Origin: Rhodoferax sp. UBA4127
GTDB taxonomy: Bacteria; Pseudomonadota; Gammaproteobacteria; Burkholderiales; Burkholderiaceae_C
NCBI GenBank assembly: GCA_002381045.1
Contig: DFWT01000136.1
Coordinates: forward strand, 1 to 6,892
Length of the DNA stretch: 6,892 nucleotides
Direction of reading: 5' to 3'
Positions 1 through 5,780 of the stretch are shown here, in pieces; positions within the stretch are counted from its first letter, which is position 1; each line of letters starts with the position of its first letter. Under the pieces are notes generated by a model. It was not told the DNA's origin, made no database searches, and saw only the letters and a program-made list of their open reading frames with translations. The translations under genes and the position numbers were made by a program.

Positions 1-1343
1 ACGGCCGCTACGCCGCCAAGCTTGCAAAACTGCGCCCCGCCATGAGCGAACAGGGCTACATGCACCGCCGCGTTCAAGTCGAAATTGCCTGGTTTATTTC
101 ACTGAGTGACTGCGGGTTTGCCGAATTCAAGCCACTCTCACCCGGCGCCCGCACCTACTTGCTGGGCTTGGTCAAGAACTTCTCGGAACTCGATGGCAAA
201 GCGATCAAGGAGATTGAGAAAACCACCAACCATGACGTGAAGGCGGTGGAATACTGGATCAAGTCCAAGTTTGAAGCCCGGCCTGAGTTGGTGGCAGCAC
301 AAGAGTTTGTGCATTTTGGTTGCACCAGCGAAGACATCAACAACACCAGCCACGCGCTACAACTCAAAAGCGGGCGCGACCAGGTGCTGCTGCCGGCGCT
401 GGATGCCATCATCGCTAAGCTGCGCGAGATGGCGCATGCCTTTGCCGAGGTGGCCATGCTCAGCCGCACCCATGGCCAAACTGCCAGCCCAACCACCGTG
501 GGCAAAGAGATTGCCAACGTGGTGGTGCGCCTGCAAGCCGCGCGTGACAAGGTGGCTGGCATCAAGCTCATGGCCAAAATGAACGGCGCCGTGGGTAACT
601 TCAACGCGCACCTGGCCGCCTGGCCCGAGTTTGACTGGGAGGCCTTCAGCAAGAAAGTGATTGAAACCCCTGAGCCCTTGGGCCTGGGCCTGACCTTTCA
701 GCCTTACAGCATTCAGATTGAACCGCACGACTACATGGCCGAGTTGTTTGATGCCGTGGCGCGAGTCAATACCATTCTGATTGACTGGTCGCGCGATGTG
801 TGGGGCTATGTGAGCCTGGGCTACTTCAAGCAGAAGCTCAAAAAAGGCGAAGTGGGCTCCAGCACCATGCCGCACAAGGTCAACCCGATTGACTTTGAAA
901 ACGCCGAGGGCAACCTGGGCCTTGCCAACGCGGTGCTGCGACATTTGTCAGAAAAGCTGCCCATCAGCCGCTGGCAACGCGACCTGACCGACAGCACGGT
1001 GCTGCGCAACATGGGTGTGGCCCTGGGCTACGCGGTGCTGGCCTACCAGTCGCTGGCCACTGGCTTGGGCAAACTTGAACTGAACGAAGCCGCCATTGCC
1101 GCCGACCTGGACAAATCATGGGAAGTGCTGGCCGAGCCCATCCAGACCGTGATGCGCCGCTTTGGCTTGCCCGAACCGTACGAGCAACTTAAGGAATTCA
1201 CCCGAGGAGCGGCCATGACGCCCGAACTGATGCAAGGCTTTATTGCCAAGCTGGCGATCCCCGAGTCTGAAAAGGCCCGCTTGCTGGCCTTGACACCGGC
1301 CAGCTATACCGGTAAGGCGGCAGAGTTGGCACGAAGGGTGTAG
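1..1343 (+). CDS. purB: Adenylosuccinate lyase, 5' truncated by window edge
   Basis: PurB cleaves adenylosuccinate to AMP and fumarate, and SAICAR to AICAR and fumarate, in cytosolic purine synthesis. The reading frame is open from base 3 (GGC CGC TAC = GRY), which matches the DGRY segment near the N-terminus of the family. The ATG at 42 is therefore an internal Met, and about 14 residues lie outside the window. Visible are TTNHDVKAVEY, the TSEDINN motif, SRTHGQ (His at 471-473, equivalent to the catalytic His171 of E. coli PurB), and the fumarase/aspartase-superfamily signature GSSTMPHKVNPIDFEN (Ser codons 858-863, catalytic flexible loop). RWQRDLTDSTVLRN and EVLAEPIQTVMRR follow. The length of about 460 residues and the motif order fit the E. 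coli-type PurB closely. The gene ends with TAG at 1341-1343. No terminator is evident in the 166 bases before the next gene. Confidence 0.97.
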   Translation, partial: GRYAAKLAKLRPAMSEQGYMHRRVQVEIAWFISLSDCGFAEFKPLSPGARTYLLGLVKNFSELDGKAIKEIEKTTNHDVKAVEYWIKSKFEARPELVAAQEFVHFGCTSEDINNTSHALQLKSGRDQVLLPALDAIIAKLREMAHAFAEVAMLSRTHGQTASPTTVGKEIANVVVRLQAARDKVAGIKLMAKMNGAVGNFNAHLAAWPEFDWEAFSKKVIETPEPLGLGLTFQPYSIQIEPHDYMAELFDAVARVNTILIDWSRDVWGYVSLGYFKQKLKKGEVGSSTMPHKVNPIDFENAEGNLGLANAVLRHLSEKLPISRWQRDLTDSTVLRNMGVALGYAVLAYQSLATGLGKLELNEAAIAADLDKSWEVLAEPIQTVMRRFGLPEPYEQLKEFTRGAAMTPELMQGFIAKLAIPESEKARLLALTPASYTGKAAELARRV

Positions 1344-1509
1344 GCGACCTGCGCCTGTTCCCTACAAACTGAAAATTTGAACTTCAGATTGAATGAATTC
1401 ATCCCCGCGTGATTGAGCCCAGCGCGGCTCTTCCTACACACAGCACACATTCCCAAGTTGGACCGCTTGCAATCTGGCTGCTACTTGGACGACTCTATTC
1501 CTTAACCCC

Positions 1510-2070
1510 ATGGCCACCAAATCCACCATCTTCAAGGCCAACCTGCAGATTGCAGACATTGACCACAGCTACTACGCCGACCATGCACTCACGCTGGCGC
1601 GCCATCCCAGCGAAACCGACGAGCGCATGATGGTGCGGCTGTGCGCGCTGGCCTTGCAAGCACACCAGTTGCAAAGCGTGTGCGGTGGCGATGGCACGTT
1701 GGCCTTTGGCGCAGGTTTGTCTGACCCGGACGAGCCCGATGTTTGGCTGCGCGACTTCACTGGCCTGACCCGGCTCTGGATCGAAGTCGGTCAACCCGAA
1801 GACAAACCACTGAGCAAAGCCTGCAACAAGGCCGATGCCGTGGTGCTCTACGCCTTTAGTCAAGCCGCAGACATCTGGTGGCGCGGCATCGAAACCAAAC
1901 TTACCCGCCTGGACCGGCTACAGGTATGGCGCTTTCCCAGCGCCAGCGCACAGGAACTGAAACCGCTCGCTCAGCGCAGTATGAACCTGCAAGCCACGGT
2001 GCAAGAAGGCGCTTTGATGCTGGGTGACGCCGTGTACAACGTGCACATTGAGCCGGTGCGGTGGAAGTAG
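1510..2070 (+). CDS. yaeQ: YaeQ family protein
   Basis: This 186-residue protein matches YaeQ (E. coli about 181 residues) from its first residues (MATKSTIFKA versus MALKATIYKA in E. coli, recalled from memory), which supports the ATG at 1510. Family hallmarks are LTLARHPSETDERMM (residues 27-41), DEPDVWLRD (74-82), the LWIEVGQP strand (89-96), KACNKAD (103-109), IWWRG (122-126) and MNLQATVQEG (158-167). Crystal structures of the family show a PD-(D/E)XK nuclease-like fold, but no established reaction or substrate is known to me. The (D/E)xK position would be E92-V93-G94, so the canonical lysine is not in its usual place. There is no signal peptide or membrane segment, so it is probably cytosolic. 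No good Shine-Dalgarno sequence precedes the ATG. An old claim linking YaeQ to RfaH-type antitermination should not be relied on. The family assignment is secure; the function is not. Confidence 0.93.
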   Translation: MATKSTIFKANLQIADIDHSYYADHALTLARHPSETDERMMVRLCALALQAHQLQSVCGGDGTLAFGAGLSDPDEPDVWLRDFTGLTRLWIEVGQPEDKPLSKACNKADAVVLYAFSQAADIWWRGIETKLTRLDRLQVWRFPSASAQELKPLAQRSMNLQATVQEGALMLGDAVYNVHIEPVRWK

Positions 2071-2100
2071 GCAACCATCTCGCTTTTTGGTACAACTGAT
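2066..2100 (+). promoter_or_regulatory. Possible sigma-70 promoter of the crotonase gene
   Basis: TAGGCA (2068-2073) and TACAAC (2091-2096) each match four of six consensus positions. They are separated by 17 bases, with a TGn extended -10 element at 2088-2090. Transcription would begin near 2103, about 19 bases before the ATG. The -35 box overlaps the yaeQ stop codon. This is a pattern match only and could be chance. Confidence 0.3.
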
Positions 2101-2121
2101 GCTGGCTCACAAAACCAGCGC

Positions 2122-2913
2122 ATGATGATCACCAACCCGCCCCTCGTCCTCACCACCCACGCCCCACGCGGGCTGGTCACCCTCACGCTGAACCGGCCAG
2201 ACGCCTTTAACGCCTTGTCTGAAGCGTTAATGACGACGCTGCAAAAGGAACTGGACACACTGGCGCAAGACGACAGCGTGCGCGTCGTCGTCATCGCGGC
2301 CGCCGGCAAGGCATTTTGTGCGGGGCACGACCTGCGCGAAATGCGGGCCAACCCCTCCCATGACTACTACCAGATCCTGTTCAAACAATGCGCCCGGCTG
2401 ATGATGCGTATCCAGACGCTGCCTGTGCCCGTGGTGGCACGGGTGCATGGCATCGCCACCGCAGCCGGCTGCCAATTGGTGGCCATGTGTGACTTGGCTG
2501 TGGCTGCCAGCACCGCCAAGTTTGCGGTAAGCGGCGTGAATTTGGGTTTGTTTTGCAGCACGCCTGGCGTGGCGCTGTCACGCAACCTGGGACGCAAAGC
2601 CGCCTTTGAAATGCTGGTCACCGGTGAATTCATCGATGCCCAACGCGCCATGACTCAAGGCCTAGTAAACCGCGTGGCCGAGCCTGAGCAACTGGATGCC
2701 GAACTGGCCCGCCTGACCGGAAGTATTCTTGCCAAACCCCGCGCCGCCGTCACCCTGGGCAAGAGCCTGTTTTACCGCCAGCTGGAAAGCGGCATAGAGG
2801 CCGCCTACCTGGACGCCGCCCAAACCATGGCCTGCAACATGATGAATGACAGCGCCCTGGAAGGCGTGCAAGCGTTCATCGACAAACGGTCACCGAGTTG
2901 GAAAGCTACTTAA
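2122..2913 (+). CDS. Crotonase-superfamily protein, ECHDC3-like, lacking both catalytic glutamates
   Basis: This 263-residue protein has the full crotonase fold. LTLNRPDAFNALS (residues 21-33) is followed by KAFCAGHDL (63-71), the first oxyanion-hole strand, and AAGCQLVAMCDLA (114-126), the second. Then come GVNLGLFCSTPGVALSR (138-154), EMLVTGEFIDAQRA (163-176) and a C-terminal helical trimerisation region ending RSPSW. The GLFCSTPGVAL stretch and KSLFYRQL match the ECHDC3 branch (human ECHDC3 is similarly arranged). Aligned by eye to rat mitochondrial enoyl-CoA hydratase, Glu144 is replaced by Gln118 and Glu164 by Gly138. Ordinary water addition to enoyl-CoA is therefore doubtful. Acyl-CoA binding seems retained, and the true reaction is unknown. 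Automatic annotation would probably say enoyl-CoA hydratase. Tandem ATGs at 2122 and 2125 leave the start uncertain by one codon. No Shine-Dalgarno is visible, and a small hairpin (2101-2105 with 2115-2119) abuts the start. Confidence 0.9.
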   Translation: MMITNPPLVLTTHAPRGLVTLTLNRPDAFNALSEALMTTLQKELDTLAQDDSVRVVVIAAAGKAFCAGHDLREMRANPSHDYYQILFKQCARLMMRIQTLPVPVVARVHGIATAAGCQLVAMCDLAVAASTAKFAVSGVNLGLFCSTPGVALSRNLGRKAAFEMLVTGEFIDAQRAMTQGLVNRVAEPEQLDAELARLTGSILAKPRAAVTLGKSLFYRQLESGIEAAYLDAAQTMACNMMNDSALEGVQAFIDKRSPSWKAT

Positions 2914-2970
2914 AAACTAGAATCTTTTGATCTTGAGTGCGCAGCCAACAGTGCCTTCCGCAGCCATGGA

Positions 2971-3052
2971 AATGTGACAGCGCCCCACCCAAAGCACATG
3001 ACAAAAATGTCACATTGTGTAGGGCTGTGACGAAAATAGCCGGCTTTCACAG
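2971..3052. promoter_or_regulatory. Probable activator-binding array upstream of the pilA promoter
   Basis: TGTGAC/TGTCA-type boxes are clustered 64-145 bases upstream of the -24 element. There is a perfect 9-bp inverted repeat AATGTGACA (2971-2979) with TGTCACATT (3008-3016), and TGACA-AAAA-TGTCA at 2999-3012. A further 6-bp inverted repeat is CTGTGA (3025-3030) with TCACAG (3047-3052). TGTGAC recurs at 2973 and 3026, 53 bases apart, close to five helical turns. PilR of Pseudomonas aeruginosa binds several TGTC-containing sites upstream of its sigma-54 pilA promoter, so binding by PilR is the favoured inference. The protein itself is not encoded in this window. Confidence 0.5.
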
Positions 3053-3115
3053 ACCAGTTTTGGTTTTACAGTGATCAATCGGCCAAAAACACCCTTGAAA
3101 GCCGCCAAAAAAGCG

Positions 3116-3131
3116 TGGCACAAAAAATGCT
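3116..3131 (+). promoter_or_regulatory. Sigma-54 (-24/-12) promoter of pilA
   Basis: TGGCAC at 3116-3121, five A bases, then ATGC at 3127-3130. This matches TGGCAC-N5-TTGC at every position but one, with the obligatory GG and GC at the right spacing. Transcription should begin near 3142, giving a leader of about 42 bases before the pilA ATG. Sigma-54 control of pilA by the PilS/PilR system is well known in several proteobacteria. Confidence 0.8.
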
Positions 3132-3183
3132 GTTCTAGCTTGTCCGAATGTGGATACGGGTGTTTAACTTAAAGGAATCTCAA

Positions 3184-3627
3184 ATGAAACGTTCAATGCA
3201 AAAGGGTTTTACCCTGATCGAGTTGATGATCGTCGTGGCAATCATTGGCATTTTGGCGGCCGTGGCGCTGCCGGCTTATCAGGACTACACGGTGCGTGCG
3301 AAAGTGTCTGAAGTGATTTTGGCGGCTTCAGGCGCAAAGACTTCAGTAGCGGAATCGGCGCAGGTTAATGGTGAAATGCCCCTTGCTGCCAGCATGACTT
3401 TTGACACTGCCTCGAAATATGTGTCCGCAGTGACCTACACCAAAACAAGCGCCTCGGTTGGTGTCATCACAGTATCGACAACCGCCGCCGAAGCAAAAGT
3501 CAGTGGTAAGACAATTCAAATGACAGGTACATTGAATCCAAATGGTAATGGCCAAGTCGATTGGGTATGCGCACCAGGCGCAACCAATCCAATCGATACA
3601 AAGTATTTGCCCGCCAGCTGCAAGTAA
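3184..3627 (+). CDS. pilA: Type IV major pilin precursor PilA
   Basis: PilA is the structural subunit of type IVa pili (twitching, adhesion, DNA uptake). The 147-residue precursor begins MKRSMQKG, a short charged class III leader cut by prepilin peptidase PilD between Gly8 and Phe9. The mature N-terminus FTLIELMIVVAIIGILAAV carries Glu5, needed for subunit assembly, and is both membrane anchor and fibre core. QDYTVRAKVSE continues the long alpha-1 helix. Cys129 and Cys146 (precursor numbering) bracket 16 residues and should form the C-terminal disulfide-bonded D-loop. The ATG at 3184 is preferred because AAGGA (3172-3176) lies 7 bases upstream. The in-frame ATG at 3148 has no ribosome site and would lie about six bases from the expected transcript start. 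The protein ends ASCK, without the terminal serine used by TfpO-type glycosylation. The 3' half of the gene is more AT-rich than the flanking genes. Confidence 0.97.
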   Translation: MKRSMQKGFTLIELMIVVAIIGILAAVALPAYQDYTVRAKVSEVILAASGAKTSVAESAQVNGEMPLAASMTFDTASKYVSAVTYTKTSASVGVITVSTTAAEAKVSGKTIQMTGTLNPNGNGQVDWVCAPGATNPIDTKYLPASCK

Positions 3628-3644
3628 ACTACAGGAAATCAGCC

Positions 3645-3671
3645 AAGAGCCCCGCACGGGGCTCTTTTTTT
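3645..3671 (+). terminator. Intrinsic terminator after pilA
   Basis: GAGCCCC (3647-3653) pairs perfectly with GGGGCTC (3658-3664) around a GCAC loop. Two extra A-T pairs extend the stem (3645-3646 with 3665-3666), and the 3' arm runs into seven T bases (3665-3671). It lies 17 bases after the pilA stop codon. The next gene probably begins only 14 bases after the T-tract, so that gene would depend on read-through or an unseen promoter. Confidence 0.93.
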
Positions 3672-3685
3672 GCCTGAACTTTGCT

Positions 3686-5419
3686 GTGACAACCACCTTT
3701 CTTCCACTTTGGATTCTGGGTTTGGCGGCGGCATGGCTTCTCCCAAATCATTACCCACCGTGGTCATCGTTCCACACGGAATTGTTGGTGGCAGGGCTGA
3801 TGCTTGCGGCGGCTTTGCGCGTTGCACTCACGCATCGGACGTTCGTTCCTGGTGCATTCTGGATTGCGTTTGGACTGGCAGGTGCGTTGGTGCTTCAGCC
3901 TTTGAGCGGGCACATCTTCAAATCAGGTACTTCATGGGTGGCAGGCTCCTATCTACTTGGTGCTGCTTTGTGCATTGTGCTAGGCGCCACTTGGCAACGA
4001 GGCCGACCCGGGCAGCCACTTGCAGCGCTATTGACGGCGGTCTTGGTCGCTGGCTTACTGACCATTGGCTTAATGTTGACCCAATGGGTAGGTGTTGATG
4101 ATGCTCTTGACATCTGGTCTATGGGCTCAGGCAACGGGCGCCCGTTTGGTAACTTTGGTCAACCCAATCAAACAGCCACTTTTCTACTTTGGGCATTAGT
4201 CGCGGTGGGCTGGCTTTATGCGCAAGCACATGTTCGCGCCGGAGTCGCCATCACCGCTGCGCTATTTGTGCTTTTGGGCATCGCCCTCACGCACTCCAGA
4301 ACTGCTTGGGTAGGATTAGGGCTACTTCTCGTCGCAAGTTGGGTATGGCGCAAACACTGGCGTTCAACCAAACTACCCGCTGCTACCACCGTTTTGATGC
4401 TGTGCTTTGCCGGCATGGTGATCCTGATCAGTTGGCTCAACAGTCTGTTCGCATTGAATTCAAGCTTGAATGTGAGCGACATTGGTCGCATGAACGCAGA
4501 GATTCGGCCGCAAGCCTGGCTCATGTTTTTGGATGCGGTGTCCAAGAGTCCTTGGACCGGCTACGGTATCAACCAAGTGGCGTGGGCACAGATGTCAGTT
4601 GCACATGACCACCCTGCGCTAAATCTTACTTTTTCGCACGGGCACAATCTTTTTCTCGATCTAGTGCTGTGGTTTGGCCTACCTATTGGGGGCCTGGCCA
4701 GTGTGTGGCTGGTGGCCTGGTTTTGGAAGCACTTGCGAAGGGTTCGCCGCGCGGACCAAACCTGGCCCTTGCTGCTTATTTTGGTCATGGCCAACCATGC
4801 CATGCTGGAGTTGCCACTGCATTACGCCTACTTTTTGCTGCCCACCTGCCTGCTGATGGGTGTCGCCAGCGTGGATGTACACAACACTCCTCGCGCAAAT
4901 TCGCAAGGGTTCCTGCGCAAACTCACAGTAGTAACAGTGTCCATTTGCTTTGTGATGGTTGCCACGCTTTGGGCACTGATTGCACGAGATTACCTGCGGG
5001 TGGAAGAAAGCTATACAGATTTGCGCTTTGAGTTGGCACGCATTCAATACAAAGCAAGGGGCACACCACCCGATGTGCTGTTGCTCAACCAATGGCACGA
5101 CTTCATTGAATTGGCCCGCACTGAACCTGAGCAGCTGACAACACCCGAGCAACTTGCAAAAACCCGAGCCACCGTTGCCAGCCTGCCCAGCCCAGGCGGT
5201 TTTTACAAGCTGGCTAGGGCACTGGCACTGTCAGGTCAACCGCAGGAGGCCACCCAGTGGCTGGTAAGGCTGTGCAGGGTTGAAGCAGTAGATCAATGCA
5301 AGGCTGTGCGTGCCATTTGGGAACGAGATGCCGTCACAGAACCAATGCTGAAAACGGTCCGCTGGCAAGACATTGAGCCACAAACAAACCCCGCCCCAAC
5401 TTCAACCCTTGATCAATAG
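3686..5419 (+). CDS. PglL/TfpW-type O-oligosaccharyltransferase (O-antigen ligase family), probable pilin glycosylase
   Basis: This inner-membrane enzyme of the Wzy/WaaL/PglL superfamily is expected to move a lipid-linked glycan onto Ser/Thr of periplasmic proteins. From the GTG at 3686 it has 577 residues. About 12 membrane segments are visible, including roughly 5-19, 32-48, 53-72, 84-103, 111-134, 163-180, 185-204, 206-221, 232-251, 322-347 and 413-432. NHYPPW (21-26) and FGNFGQPNQTA (154-164) are typical of PglL_A-containing ligases. HSRTAW is at 203-208, and the Wzy_C loop motif HGHNLFLDL is at 318-326, followed by WFGLPIGG. ELPLHYAYFLLP (375-386) and ARDYLRVEESY (433-443) open a soluble Wzy_C_2-like tail. 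Its place beside pilA suggests the pilin is its substrate. The start is uncertain: the frame stays open upstream through the terminator into pilA, but the transmembrane start and family pattern favour 3686. No Shine-Dalgarno is visible. A Wzy polymerase or lipopolysaccharide ligase role is less likely given the context and motifs. Confidence 0.88.
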   Translation: MTTTFLPLWILGLAAAWLLPNHYPPWSSFHTELLVAGLMLAAALRVALTHRTFVPGAFWIAFGLAGALVLQPLSGHIFKSGTSWVAGSYLLGAALCIVLGATWQRGRPGQPLAALLTAVLVAGLLTIGLMLTQWVGVDDALDIWSMGSGNGRPFGNFGQPNQTATFLLWALVAVGWLYAQAHVRAGVAITAALFVLLGIALTHSRTAWVGLGLLLVASWVWRKHWRSTKLPAATTVLMLCFAGMVILISWLNSLFALNSSLNVSDIGRMNAEIRPQAWLMFLDAVSKSPWTGYGINQVAWAQMSVAHDHPALNLTFSHGHNLFLDLVLWFGLPIGGLASVWLVAWFWKHLRRVRRADQTWPLLLILVMANHAMLELPLHYAYFLLPTCLLMGVASVDVHNTPRANSQGFLRKLTVVTVSICFVMVATLWALIARDYLRVEESYTDLRFELARIQYKARGTPPDVLLLNQWHDFIELARTEPEQLTTPEQLAKTRATVASLPSPGGFYKLARALALSGQPQEATQWLVRLCRVEAVDQCKAVRAIWERDAVTEPMLKTVRWQDIEPQTNPAPTSTLDQ

Positions 5420-5780
5420 GAGGGCTGTATCTGCGGAAAATTGCTTTCCCGAAATGTCGAACAAATTGTGTCCCAAACCTTTTGCAGGAAAGGGATATTG
5501 CTCTACAAATGATAACAATTCAGTTCTGGCCCTTACGAACAAAAAGCCTTTCGCCCCAATGCATCCAAGCGACGCCTGTCAGTTTCAGCGAATGACACAA
5601 GCTTGGTGGTGAATCCTACCAATCACCTCATCCCAAAAAAATCGCCACAAAATCACCAATTTGCTCTAATTTGCATAGCTTCATTGCCATGGCATCATGC
5701 GACTGCCATGCAATTCATGTATATTGGCACTCTGCACCTCACTACCGAATCCATAGCGCCGTTTATTGAGCCTCGCAACC
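5420..5780. other. Intergenic region without a convincing gene
   Basis: These 361 bases look more AT-rich than the flanking metabolic genes. A perfect AGGAGG (5418-5423) overlaps the ligase stop codon, but no ATG follows at useful spacing. A CTG at 5431 would open a frame of about 53 codons with no recognised similarity, and an ATG at 5454 opens 52 codons, also unrecognised. AATTTGC is repeated near 5658 and 5668, and TGCCATG at 5685-5691 and 5704-5710. TATATT at 5720-5725 could be a -10 box for the HDOD gene, but no matching -35 is present. I see no terminator hairpin followed by a T-tract and no tRNA. Confidence 0.6.

Noticed and set aside
357..944. Long minus-strand frames opposite purB (also 155-652)
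   Set aside because: They lie wholly opposite a clearly conserved gene and have no recognisable domains; such frames are expected opposite GC-rich coding DNA.
1344..1509. Weak hairpin and EcoRI-type palindrome after purB
   Set aside because: The stem CTGAA/TTCAG is only five base pairs without a T-tract, and the 10-bp palindrome at 1393-1402 is likely chance. Nothing supports a terminator or promoter here.
1495..1863. Minus-strand frame opposite yaeQ
   Set aside because: It is fully explained as antisense to a recognised family protein and shows no domain.
3026..3051. CRP-like TGTGA and TCACA half-sites
   Set aside because: The spacer is 16 bases rather than the 6 required for a CRP site.
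3088..3100. Possible IHF site between the upstream boxes and the pilA promoter
   Set aside because: By eye only about six of nine informative consensus positions match, which is too weak although IHF sites are common in such regions.
3148..3183. Upstream in-frame ATG extending PilA by 12 residues
   Set aside because: It has no ribosome site, lies about six bases from the predicted transcript start, and would give an atypically long prepilin leader. ATG 3184 has AAGGA at ideal spacing.
3542..3685. Ligase start at the ATG inside pilA
   Set aside because: The extra 48 residues overlap pilA and the terminator, are not membrane-like, and do not resemble the family N-terminus.
5725..5730. TGGCAC resembling a second sigma-54 -24 box before the HDOD gene
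   Set aside because: No GC-containing -12 element follows at the required spacing; the nearby TGC is about four bases too close.
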